The notes beneath the pieces were generated by a model. The model was not told the DNA's origin. It ran no database searches and saw only the letters and a list, made by a program, of their open reading frames with translations. A program made the translations under genes and the position numbers. A stretch of 10,973 bases of DNA from an uncultured bacterium (GTDB lineage: Bacteria > Cyanobacteriota > Vampirovibrionia > Gastranaerophilales > Gastranaerophilaceae), in contig OMVC01000109.1 in assembly GCA_900314375.1 (NCBI GenBank), forward strand, positions 1-10,973. Direction: 5' to 3'. This document shows, piece after piece, positions 1 through 6,357 of the stretch (the first letter of the stretch is position 1; each line of letters begins with the position of its first letter).

Positions 1-127
1 AATATTTATTTAGTTGTGTTTTGCGGTAACTTTCAAACGCATCTTGAATTTCTTTTGCAAACTTTGTTCTGAATTCAGAATACGGAATATCCAACATTTC
101 TTTGGTTAATTTATTTTTCAAAATCAT
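1..127 (-). CDS. Partial small ORF, unknown function, runs off left edge
   Basis: An open frame on the minus strand starts at an ATG at 127-125 and stays open to the window edge, giving 42 visible residues beginning MILKNKLTKEMLDIPYSEFR. The start lies inside the end of the upstream 66-residue gene (stop at 111), a 17-nt overlap, and a GAGGG Shine-Dalgarno-like sequence (complement of 135-139) sits 7 nt before it. This is the usual arrangement for a translationally coupled downstream gene. A second in-frame ATG at 97-95 has no clear ribosome binding site, so the upstream start is preferred. The visible part is charged and probably helical. I recognise no domain, and the C-terminus is missing. 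Confidence 0.5.
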   Translation of the reverse strand, partial: MILKNKLTKEMLDIPYSEFRTKFAKEIQDAFESYRKTQLNKY

Positions 128-311
128 CTTCAAACCCTCTGATATTATCAAGTTCAATATTGTATCGTTTGCCGGTTTTATCAACGCAAGTTGCAAAATC
201 GACGGTTTTATCAGCATATTTGTTTTCCCATAAGCAAATTAACAAACCAATTTCTTGAGTTTTTAAATTCAAAATCTTTGTTCCATATAACTTGTAATCT
301 TTTTCAACCAT
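111..311 (-). CDS. Small hypothetical protein, 66 aa
   Basis: The 66-residue protein has an excellent ribosome binding site (AAAGGAG, complement of 318-324) 6 nt before its ATG, which makes it a credible gene despite its length. The composition suggests a small soluble fold with alternating strands (hydrophobic runs such as IGLLICLW and a terminal acidic tail EDDFEK). No signal peptide or membrane segment is present and no family is recognised. It has two cysteines that are not arranged as a metal site. It lies 126 bp downstream of the 77-residue gene on the same strand and overlaps the partial gene that follows. The 11-bp tandem repeat at 414-457 lies upstream, and a TATACT-like -10 element can be read on the minus strand at 370-365. 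No good -35 precedes it, so the promoter is tentative. Confidence 0.6.
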   Translation of the reverse strand: MVEKDYKLYGTKILNLKTQEIGLLICLWENKYADKTVDFATCVDKTGKRYNIELDNIRGFEDDFEK

Positions 312-364
312 AATTTGCTCCTTTCAAGCTACACAATTCATCGCTCTTTTATCAGGAAACATCA

Positions 365-370
365 AGTATA
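365..370 (-). promoter_or_regulatory. Candidate -10 element for the 66-aa gene
   Basis: TATACT is read on the minus strand about 55 nt upstream of the 66-residue start codon. The hexamer 17 nt upstream (CCAAAT) does not resemble TTGACA, so if this is a promoter it would probably need an activator. The 11-bp repeats start 44 bp further upstream. Confidence 0.25.
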
Positions 371-413
371 TGTGCCTAAAACGTATCATTTGGACATAAT
401 TATTTTGAACACG

Positions 414-457
414 GTTTAAACGACTTTTAAACACCTTTTAAACGGCATTTAAATTTT
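414..457. repeat. Four-unit 11-bp tandem TTTAAA repeat
   Basis: Four consecutive 11-bp units can be read on the + strand: gtttaaacgac (414-424), ttttaaacacc (425-435), ttttaaacggc (436-446) and a degenerate atttaaatttt (447-457). The TTTAAA core recurs at exactly one helical turn, so all cores face the same side of the DNA. The array spans the stop codon of the 77-residue gene and lies upstream of the 66-residue gene. An 11-bp period is typical of tandem binding by OmpR/PhoB-type response regulators, so a regulatory site is a reasonable inference. A chance AT-rich repeat cannot be excluded. Confidence 0.55.
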
Positions 458-671
458 CAACATCTTTTTCGTGATCTATAAAGAATGCATTCAATACGTC
501 TGCATCATTCCGCAGATGCTTAATTACAGGTGCCAAATTATAGCACTCTTCAATCTCCGGTTGATTTGCAACAAAATAATCAATAACAACTGCTGTGTTA
601 TAAATATTTTCCGACCACTTGCTTAATTGCTTAAATTCTTTTAGAGTAATATTCAATCCGACTTTTTCCAT
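438..671 (-). CDS. Small hypothetical protein, 77 aa
   Basis: A near-ideal ribosome binding site (AAAGGAGG, complement of 678-685) lies 6 nt before the ATG, which strongly supports a real gene. The 77-residue product is acidic to neutral and looks mostly helical (for example LKEFKQLSKWSENIYNTAVVIDYF, and later APVIKHLRNDADVLNAFF, each abbreviated by fold rather than by known motif). It has no membrane segment or signal peptide and I do not recognise a family. It is transcribed divergently from the R-M operon, with 243 bp between the two start codons. It could therefore be a regulator or simply a neighbouring accessory gene; nothing in the protein itself shows DNA binding. Confidence 0.6.
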   Translation of the reverse strand: MEKVGLNITLKEFKQLSKWSENIYNTAVVIDYFVANQPEIEECYNLAPVIKHLRNDADVLNAFFIDHEKDVENLNAV

Positions 672-727
672 TTACGACCTCCTTTAACGTGTCGTATACA
701 TCACTCAAAGCCTCAAAATTATCAAAC

Positions 728-743
728 AAGCTTTACAAAGCTT
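728..743. repeat. Perfect inverted repeat in divergent intergenic region
   Basis: AAGCTTT-AC-AAAGCTT is a perfect 7-bp inverted repeat with a 2-bp centre, lying between the divergent 77-residue gene and the R-M operon. Its size fits a dimeric repressor site, but no cognate regulator is identified. Confidence 0.4.
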
Positions 744-767
744 AACGAAAGAGCATGCGCCAAAACG

Positions 768-780
768 CTTTCAGTGAAAG
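768..780. repeat. Perfect 13-bp palindrome in divergent intergenic region
   Basis: CTTTCA-G-TGAAAG has 6-bp arms around one central base. It lies 25 bp right of the AAGCTT inverted repeat and about 63 bp left of the -35 element of the R-M operon. A GAAAG copy at 747-751 could pair with the left arm in an alternative hairpin. It may be an operator or a weak hairpin; nothing decides between these. Confidence 0.35.
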
Positions 781-842
781 AATTTAAGCCAAATGACAAT
801 TAAATAAAATTGTGAGTATAACATATTACTACAAAAATAATC

Positions 843-871
843 TTGACAAATATTGCTCGAGCATGTTATAT
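843..871 (+). promoter_or_regulatory. Sigma-70-type promoter of the R-M operon
   Basis: A consensus -35 TTGACA (843-848) is followed by a 17-bp spacer and a TTATAT -10 (866-871; TATATT one base further is equally possible). It lies about 44 nt upstream of the first operon start codon at 915. The spacer contains a perfect 10-bp palindrome TGCTCGAGCA (854-863), an unusual G+C-rich insertion in AT-rich DNA. A 9-bp direct repeat TGAGTATAA occurs at 813-821 and 874-882, flanking the promoter. Together these suggest repressible control, as expected for an R-M system whose nuclease must be held back on entry to a new host. That regulatory reading is inference. Confidence 0.7.
854..863. promoter_or_regulatory. 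Palindrome in the -10/-35 spacer, possible operator
   Basis: TGCTCGAGCA is a perfect 10-bp palindrome between the -35 and -10 elements. A protein bound here would block RNA polymerase. No known operator is matched by eye. Confidence 0.35.
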
Positions 872-914
872 TATGAGTATAATAACTTACGACTATAATT
901 TTTAGGAGTAAAGC

Positions 915-1604
915 ATGGTCAAATACTTTAAAACTATATCTAATATTATAACAGGGCATGTTTTTAGAAGCAAGATACCCTATAATACTGATGGAAATAT
1001 AAACTTGCTTAATATGGATGCTATTTCTACTGCTGGTATAGTGCGTATTTCAGAAAATGATATAAAAAAAATACAACTAGACGATATTAAACCAGAAGAA
1101 ATTATCATGCCAGGAGACATTTTATTTAAAGCAAAAGGGCTTAATAATACAGCTGTGCTAATCGATAGTATCCCTGCAAATACAACAGTTACAGCTTCCT
1201 GTCACATTATAAGGGTTACAGATAAAAACTTCTTACCAGAATACGTCTGCTCATGGCTAAATAGTGCAGCAGCGAAAAATCATTTTTCGAAAGGTGCAGG
1301 TCAAGCAACTGGGGTTACAATTGCAAATGTCAGCAAGGCAACGCTTGAATCATTAGAAATCCCCTTGATACCATTAAAAAATCAAAAGCTCATTTCTGAT
1401 ATAGAAGAATGCGCTAAACAAGTGTATGACCTATCTATAAAAATTGCAGATAATAAAAATTTATTGTATCGTGCAATTATTGAAAAGGAATTGCAAAAAG
1501 AATCGAATGGCAATATAGAAAATATTAAAAATGATATAATTTATGATCCCGCTTGTGGTTCCGGTTCATTATTAATACAAAATATCAAAAATATTAGGAG
1601 ATAA
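915..1604 (+). CDS. Half-size HsdS-like specificity protein with C-terminal HsdM motif I fragment
   Basis: The ATG follows TAGGAG with good spacing and a strong promoter, so this 229-residue protein is probably expressed. Residues 1-152 resemble one target-recognition domain of a type I specificity subunit: PGDILFKAKG at 66-75, EYVCSWLNS at 109-117, an AGQATG segment near 128-133, and LEIPLIPLKNQKLI at 147-160, followed by a helical arm to about 195. A normal HsdS has two TRDs and over 400 residues, so this is half size; half subunits can act as dimers in some R-M enzymes. Oddly, residues 211-220 read DPACGSGSLL, which is S-adenosylmethionine-binding motif I of HsdM, with no remaining methyltransferase domain. 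The final Arg-Arg-stop is encoded by the ribosome binding site of hsdM, 3 nt downstream. It may be an alternative specificity subunit or a rearrangement remnant. The HsdS-like assignment is fairly confident; activity is uncertain. Confidence 0.7.
   Translation: MVKYFKTISNIITGHVFRSKIPYNTDGNINLLNMDAISTAGIVRISENDIKKIQLDDIKPEEIIMPGDILFKAKGLNNTAVLIDSIPANTTVTASCHIIRVTDKNFLPEYVCSWLNSAAAKNHFSKGAGQATGVTIANVSKATLESLEIPLIPLKNQKLISDIEECAKQVYDLSIKIADNKNLLYRAIIEKELQKESNGNIENIKNDIIYDPACGSGSLLIQNIKNIRR
1545..1568 (+). repeat. Duplicated fragment of hsdM motif I
   Basis: These 24 bases match 2229-2252 inside hsdM at 22 of 24 positions. Both differences are silent third-position changes (Pro CCC/CCT and Cys TGT/TGC). 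The encoded peptide extends to DPACGSGSLLI in both copies, and similarity then fades on each side. The copy sits just before the hsdM ribosome binding site. It looks like the relic of a related hsdM gene or of a local duplication. Confidence 0.7.
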
Positions 1605-1607
1605 AAT

Positions 1608-3107
1608 ATGGCAGTAATCAATCAAGATGAAATTAACAACATTGTATGGAAAGCGTGTGACACCTTTAGGGGTGTTGTAGATCCTTCCGAATACAAAAAT
1701 TACATTTTGGTATTCTTATTTATCAAATATATCAGCGATGTATGGAAAGATAAGTATGAAGAACTAAAGAAAGAATTCGGTAATGATACTGAAAGAATAA
1801 AAAGGCGTCTTGAAAGGGAAAGGTTCAAATTAGACGAAACCTGTACTTACGATTATTTATTCAAACATAGAAACGATAATCAAATCGGGCAATTAATAAA
1901 TCAAGCTTTAGAAAAAATTGAAGAAGATAACAAAGCCAAACTTGAAGGCGTGTTCCGCAATATTGACTTTAATTCGGATATGCAATTAGGAGAGACCAAA
2001 GAAAGAAACGCACGCTTAAAAAATCTAATAGAAGATTTTTCTGACCCGAGATTAGATTTGAGACCTTCCAAAGTAGGTAAATCAGATATTATTGGTAATG
2101 TTTATGAATATTTGATTGCAAGATTTGCTGCCGGCGCCGGTAAAAAAGGCGGAGAATTTTACACACCATCACAAGTATCTGTCCTGCTTTCAAAATTAGT
2201 CGAACCTAAAGAAGGCGACAGGATTTGTGATCCTGCTTGCGGTTCCGGTTCACTTTTGATAAAAGCTGCAAATGAAGTCGGTTCAGATAATTACTCTTTA
2301 TACGGACAGGAAAGCAACGGCAGTACTTGGGCTTTATGTAAAATGAATATGTTTTTGCACAGCAAAGATAATGCGAGAATCGAGTGGGGTGATACATTGA
2401 ATAACCCTAAACTTATTGAAGGTGATACTACGATGAAATTTGATGTAGTTGTTGCTAATCCTCCATTCTCTCTGGATAAATGGGGTGCAGAAAATGCTAC
2501 TTCTGACAGATTTAACCGTTATTGGAGGGGTGTTCCGCCTAAAAACAGGGGTGATTATGCGTTTATTTCGCATATGATTGAAACCGCTGTTGCTGATGGC
2601 GGTAAAGTCGGAGTTGTTGTGCCTCATGGGGTTTTATTCAGAGAAGGAGCAGAGGGTAAAATCAGAAAAACGTTTATTGAAAATGATAATTTCTTAGATG
2701 CAGTAATTGGTTTACCGCAAAATCTATTCTATGGTACAGGAATCCCGGCTGCAATTTTAGTGTTCAAAAAGAACAGAAAAAATAATGATATCTTATTTAT
2801 AGATGCTTCCAGAGAATATGAATCAGGTAAAAACCAGAATATATTGCGTGATTCGGATATTGAAAAAATTGTTCAAACATATAAAAAGCGTGAAACAATT
2901 GAAAAATACTCTTATCTTGCAACTTTGGACGAAATTAAAGAAAACGAATACAACCTGAATATTCCTCGATATGTTGATACTTTCGAAGAAGAAGCGGAGA
3001 TTGATATTCAAGCGACTCAAAAGGAGATTGAAAACCTTGAAAAACAGTTGGCTGACGTTCAAACAAAGATGAAAGGATACTTAAAGGAGCTTGGAATAAA
3101 TGAATAA
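1608..3107 (+). CDS. hsdM: Type I restriction-modification methyltransferase subunit HsdM
   Basis: The 499-residue protein is the modification subunit, which transfers a methyl group from S-adenosylmethionine to N6 of adenine in the sequence chosen by HsdS. Residues 1-140 form the helical N-terminal domain (WKACDTFRGVVDPSEYKNYI near 14-33). GGEFYTP at 181-187 introduces the catalytic domain, motif I DPACGSGSLL is at 208-217, and the catalytic motif IV NPPF is at 284-287. GVVVPHGVLF near 337-346 is also typical of the family. The last ~40 residues form a coiled coil (EEEAEIDIQATQKEIENLEK) likely to contact HsdS. AGGAG at 1596-1600 lies 7 nt before the ATG. Length and motifs are intact, so it should be active with the hsdS product. 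The stop codon overlaps the next start by 8 nt. Confidence 0.97.
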   Translation: MAVINQDEINNIVWKACDTFRGVVDPSEYKNYILVFLFIKYISDVWKDKYEELKKEFGNDTERIKRRLERERFKLDETCTYDYLFKHRNDNQIGQLINQALEKIEEDNKAKLEGVFRNIDFNSDMQLGETKERNARLKNLIEDFSDPRLDLRPSKVGKSDIIGNVYEYLIARFAAGAGKKGGEFYTPSQVSVLLSKLVEPKEGDRICDPACGSGSLLIKAANEVGSDNYSLYGQESNGSTWALCKMNMFLHSKDNARIEWGDTLNNPKLIEGDTTMKFDVVVANPPFSLDKWGAENATSDRFNRYWRGVPPKNRGDYAFISHMIETAVADGGKVGVVVPHGVLFREGAEGKIRKTFIENDNFLDAVIGLPQNLFYGTGIPAAILVFKKNRKNNDILFIDASREYESGKNQNILRDSDIEKIVQTYKKRETIEKYSYLATLDEIKENEYNLNIPRYVDTFEEEAEIDIQATQKEIENLEKQLADVQTKMKGYLKELGINE

Positions 3108-4125
3108 GAAAGAGATTGAAAATGAAATAACATTTTATAATTCTCCTGACGGGAGAGTTACAATTGAGGTTCTGTACGCTGAAGAAAATATTTGGCTTAC
3201 TCAAAAGAAAATGGCTGAATTGTTTGAAACTACTCCTCAAAACATTACTTTACATTTAAAACATATTTATGAGGAAAAAGAATTAGAAAAAGATTCAACT
3301 TGTAAGGATTACTTACAAGTTCAAAACGAAGGCTCCAGAAAGGTTTCAAGAAGTTTAACTTACTATTCGTTAGATGCAATAATTGCTGTAGGTTATAGAG
3401 TTAAATCCGAAAGGGGTACTCAATTTAGGCAATGGGCGACTTCTATTTTACAAAAATACATCCACAAAGGATATGCTTTAGATAATTATCGTTTTAAATA
3501 TGGTTCAAAATTTAGTACAAGATTTTTTGACGATTTATTAGAAGAAATTAGAGATATTCGTTCAAGCGAAAGAATGGCTTATCAAAAAATAACAGATATA
3601 TATGCAACGTCTGTTGATTATTCTCCAAAAACAGAATTATCAAAACAATTTTTTGCGACAGTACAAAACAAACTTCACTTTGCTATTACGGGAAAAACTG
3701 CTGCTGAAATTATAAAAGACAGGGCTGATAGTACTAAACCTCACATGGGCTTAACTTCTTGGAGAAAAGGTCCTGATGGTAAAATATTACAAAGTGATGT
3801 AGTAATAGCAAAAAATTATCTAAATAAAGGTGAGCTCGATTATCTTAACAGAATAGTATCAATGTACTTAGATTATGCGGAAATGCAAGCCATAAAAAGA
3901 CAACCGATGTATATGAAAGATTGGGTTAAGAAATTAGATGCATTTTTAAAATTTAATGAAGAAGAAATTTTAACTAATGCAGGAAAAGTTACACATGAAG
4001 TTGCGGAATCTCTTGCAATCGCTGAATTTAAAAAATATAAAATAATTCAAGACCAAAACTATGTATCTGACTTTGATAAAGAAATTGAAGAAATTAAACG
4101 AATAACTAAAAAGGATAAGGAGTAG
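3100..4125 (+). CDS. RhuM-family (Virulence_RhuM) protein
   Basis: The 341-residue product matches the RhuM family, named after a Salmonella pathogenicity-island gene. It has an N-terminal FYNSPDGRVTIEV segment (12-24), then a helix-turn-helix-like WLTQKKMAELFETTPQNI (32-49). The family-defining block YYSLDAIIAVGYRVKSERGTQF follows (88-109), with QWAT and a helical C-terminal half rich in charged residues. Its length is near the usual 330-345 residues, so it looks complete. The biochemical function of the family is not established. Members are commonly found beside or within type I R-M operons, as here between hsdM and hsdS. The start overlaps the hsdM stop by 8 nt (ATGAATAA), with AAGGAG about 10 nt upstream, which implies translational coupling to the methyltransferase. 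A DNA-binding or accessory role in defence is inference. Confidence 0.9.
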   Translation: MNKKEIENEITFYNSPDGRVTIEVLYAEENIWLTQKKMAELFETTPQNITLHLKHIYEEKELEKDSTCKDYLQVQNEGSRKVSRSLTYYSLDAIIAVGYRVKSERGTQFRQWATSILQKYIHKGYALDNYRFKYGSKFSTRFFDDLLEEIRDIRSSERMAYQKITDIYATSVDYSPKTELSKQFFATVQNKLHFAITGKTAAEIIKDRADSTKPHMGLTSWRKGPDGKILQSDVVIAKNYLNKGELDYLNRIVSMYLDYAEMQAIKRQPMYMKDWVKKLDAFLKFNEEEILTNAGKVTHEVAESLAIAEFKKYKIIQDQNYVSDFDKEIEEIKRITKKDKE

Positions 4126-4127
4126 TT

Positions 4128-4331
4128 ATGCAAAGAACACCTGTTGTTTCTACAAATGTTAGTAGTATCGGATATGCGAATGGCGTTATTGAAGTAGAAT
4201 TTACTGATGGTAGCGTATATCAATATTTTGGAACAAATGAATATGTTTTTAGGAATTTTTTAAATGCTCCTTCTAAAGGCAGATTTATACATAACTATTT
4301 AAAAGGTTATAATTATCAAAGGGTGGCATAA
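4128..4331 (+). CDS. KTSC-domain small protein, 67 aa
   Basis: The 67-residue protein consists of essentially one KTSC domain. Recognisable elements are SSIGYANGVIEVEFTDGSVYQY (residues about 12-33) and the C-terminal NAPSKGRFIHNYLKGYNYQRV, with the SKG-x-[FY] signature. KTSC domains occur alone in phage, plasmid and defence contexts and fused to some other proteins; their molecular role is not known. AAGGAG precedes the ATG, and the gene begins 2 nt after the RhuM stop. Its stop codon shares one base with the next start (TAATG), so the pair is likely co-translated. Family assignment is confident; function is not. Confidence 0.85.
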   Translation: MQRTPVVSTNVSSIGYANGVIEVEFTDGSVYQYFGTNEYVFRNFLNAPSKGRFIHNYLKGYNYQRVA

Positions 4332-4780
4332 TGGCAATATTGAGATTTTTACAACAGAATGCTGAATGGATGTGCGCAATAGCGATAGTAGGATTTACTG
4401 CTGTTCAATGTTGGCTTGCGTATCAGCAAAATATGCAAAATATCAGAATGAAACGGCTAGAACTTGCAAGCAAACTTGACGAGGTTGCGGCACAATTTAT
4501 GGGTGATAAAGAAGATGCAAAACTTGTCAGAACTTGGTTAGTTTCAAATGCAAGTAACTTTGGCGCACTGTTAAATGATAAAGACATAAACTCATATAAA
4601 AAATTATCGGTATTCATATATAACTACCTGAATGTAAATATAATAAATCCGGAAGAACAGATTTTAGCACTTCGACAATTTACTGATTTAGTTTCGGAAT
4701 TAGATGCGGTGCTAATCAATGCAAAATACGGTTTTGTAAAAGCAGGAAAAGAATTTGAATCAACAAATAAGGAAAAATAA
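4331..4780 (+). CDS. Single-pass membrane protein, unknown function, 149 aa
   Basis: Residues about 12-31 (WMCAIAIVGFTAVQCWLA core) form one hydrophobic segment near the N-terminus. It is followed by a basic stretch (R39, K41, R42) that by the positive-inside rule would place the C-terminal part in the cytoplasm. The remaining ~110 residues look helical (LASKLDEVAAQFMGDKEDAK) and soluble. This layout resembles small membrane-anchored proteins often annotated as hypothetical; I do not recognise a named family. The start shares one base with the KTSC stop, and its stop shares one base with the hsdS start (TAATG at both junctions). Synthesis is thus tied to both neighbours, and a membrane protein translationally coupled to a specificity subunit is unusual. 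A membrane sensor or anchor role is speculation. Confidence 0.8.
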   Translation: MAILRFLQQNAEWMCAIAIVGFTAVQCWLAYQQNMQNIRMKRLELASKLDEVAAQFMGDKEDAKLVRTWLVSNASNFGALLNDKDINSYKKLSVFIYNYLNVNIINPEEQILALRQFTDLVSELDAVLINAKYGFVKAGKEFESTNKEK

Positions 4781-6087
4781 TGACGGAAGTAATTGAAAAA
4801 ACTGAAAATAAAAAAGGTTATAAGAAAACCAAACTCGGCTGGATTCCTGAAGATTGGGAAGTAGTCAAGTTAGGAAATATTGCTACCGAAATAAATGATA
4901 AGGTTGGGACAAAACAAAGAACTCCTATGAGTTTGTCAGCAGGAAAGGGTTTTGTCGCTCAAGCAAAAAAATTTGGAAAGGATATTGCTGGAAAACAATA
5001 TGCTCAATATACTTGTTTACCTCCAAGAACATTTGCATATAACAAAGGGAACTCTTTGAAATATCCTCAAGGGTGTATTTATCAACAGCCATTTAATGAA
5101 GAAGTTGCAGTCCCAAATGTATTTATATGTTTTGCTTTGGATAAAAAGCGTTGTAACAACAATTTTTATGAACAATTATTTAAAAATAATGCTCAAGGCA
5201 AAGAACTTTTCAAATATATAAACAGTGGGGTTAGAAATGACGGTTTATTGAACTTAAATGATAATAATTTCTTTAAAATAAAATTAGTTTCACCACCACT
5301 AAAAGAACAGGAAAAAATAGCGGAGATATTGTCGGCTTGGGATGACGGAATTGAAACTTTAGAAAAACTCATTGAACAAAAAGAAATTTTCCATAAAGCT
5401 CTAATGAAAAATTTGTTAGTTGGTAAAAAACGAATAGCAGAATTTAATAAAAACTCGGAATATAAAAGAACCCGATTGGGGCAAATTCCTGCTGATTGGC
5501 AAATAAAACCTCTTAAATTATTGTTTGATAAAAGAATGCAAAAATATTCAGGAAATACGGAACATAATATATTTACAAATTCAGCAACCAAAGGTGTTGT
5601 ATTGCAAAATGAATATTTCGACAGAAGTATTGTAACAGAAGAAAATACAAGCAATTATTATGTAGTCGGAGAAAATGATTTTATGTATAATCCTAGAATT
5701 TCTCAAAGTGCTCCGGCCGGTCCTATCAATAGAAATAAATTAGGAATTACAGGTATAGCTTCGCCGCTTTACACTATTTTCAAAGCAAAACATGATACAA
5801 TTGTAGATTTTTATGAGCAATATTTCAGTTCTAATTTATGGAACAATTCAATGTTTATGGTTGCAAATCAAGGGGCAAGACATGACAGATTAAATATAAC
5901 GAGCAATGATTTTATGAATATGCCGTTACCATATCCTCCGAGAGAAGAACAGGAAAAAATTGCAAATATTTTAATTGAAAGCTATAAAGAAATACAAATA
6001 TTAAATTCTAAGTTAGAGAAGTTAAAGGAGCAGAAAAAAGGATTAATGCAAAAACTTCTCACCGGTCAGATTAGGGTAAAGGTGTAA
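4780..6087 (+). CDS. hsdS: Type I restriction-modification specificity subunit HsdS
   Basis: The 435-residue protein has the canonical two-TRD plan and determines the bipartite DNA target of both methylation and cleavage. Conserved entry sequences LGWIPEDWEVVKLG (19-32) and LGQIPADWQIKPL (233-245) mark the start of each TRD. Each TRD ends in a matching motif, PPLKEQEKIAEIL (172-184) and PPREEQEKIANIL (386-398), which begins a long coiled-coil spacer helix. The helices space the TRDs and bind HsdM. The last residues LLTGQIRV are typical of the family. The two halves differ in the TRD cores, so the target should be asymmetric and bipartite. The actual target cannot be read from sequence. The start overlaps the previous stop by one base with only a weak GGAAA ribosome site, so translation probably depends on coupling. 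Confidence 0.96.
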   Translation: MTEVIEKTENKKGYKKTKLGWIPEDWEVVKLGNIATEINDKVGTKQRTPMSLSAGKGFVAQAKKFGKDIAGKQYAQYTCLPPRTFAYNKGNSLKYPQGCIYQQPFNEEVAVPNVFICFALDKKRCNNNFYEQLFKNNAQGKELFKYINSGVRNDGLLNLNDNNFFKIKLVSPPLKEQEKIAEILSAWDDGIETLEKLIEQKEIFHKALMKNLLVGKKRIAEFNKNSEYKRTRLGQIPADWQIKPLKLLFDKRMQKYSGNTEHNIFTNSATKGVVLQNEYFDRSIVTEENTSNYYVVGENDFMYNPRISQSAPAGPINRNKLGITGIASPLYTIFKAKHDTIVDFYEQYFSSNLWNNSMFMVANQGARHDRLNITSNDFMNMPLPYPPREEQEKIANILIESYKEIQILNSKLEKLKEQKKGLMQKLLTGQIRVKV

Positions 6088-6098
6088 AGGAGGTTAAT

Positions 6099-6347
6099 AT
6101 GGCTGATAAACGGAAAACAAATTCTCACCATGTAACATTTAACAAAGAAACTAACCAGTGGCAGGGAAAGAGAGCTGGTGCAGAAAGAGCATCAGTTGTT
6201 AGTGATACCAAAAGTGAAGTTGTTAAGAAAACTCGTGAAATAAGTAAAAATCAAGGAACAGAATTAAAAATACACAATAAAGACGGGAAAATATCTCAAT
6301 CAGATAGTCATGGAAAAGATCCTTGTCCACCTAAAGATAAAAAATAA
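6099..6347 (+). CDS. DUF2188-family protein, 82 aa
   Basis: The 82-residue basic protein fits DUF2188: it starts with HHVTFNKETNQWQGKRAGAERAS (residues about 10-32) and contains the closing signature IHNKDGKISQSDSHGKDPCPPKD (58-80). In that signature, the KDG-x-I and G-x-DP-x-PP elements are the family hallmarks. Members are small, soluble and widespread near R-M and mobile-element genes; their function is unknown. An AGGAGG site precedes the ATG and the gene lies 11 nt after hsdS. Lysine and arginine richness would be compatible with nucleic-acid binding, but that is inference. Confidence 0.85.
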   Translation: MADKRKTNSHHVTFNKETNQWQGKRAGAERASVVSDTKSEVVKKTREISKNQGTELKIHNKDGKISQSDSHGKDPCPPKDKK

Positions 6348-6357
6348 GGAGTAATTT

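Noticed and set aside
771..959. Minus-strand open frame across the operon promoter
   Set aside because: It has no ribosome site, odd composition, and overlaps the promoter and first gene of the operon.
3100..4125. RhuM-family protein as a toxin of a toxin-antitoxin pair with the KTSC protein
   Set aside because: Adjacency alone suggests it. Neither family is an established toxin-antitoxin pair, and no toxin fold is visible.
5193..5654. 153-codon minus-strand frame inside hsdS
   Set aside because: It lies antisense within a well-supported hsdS, is rich in Phe/Ser/Cys as expected for a shadow frame, and lacks a ribosome site.
915..6087. Invertible hsdS phase-variation system
   Set aside because: No inverted repeats shared by the half-size S gene and hsdS were seen, no recombinase gene is in the window, and both S genes lie in the same orientation.
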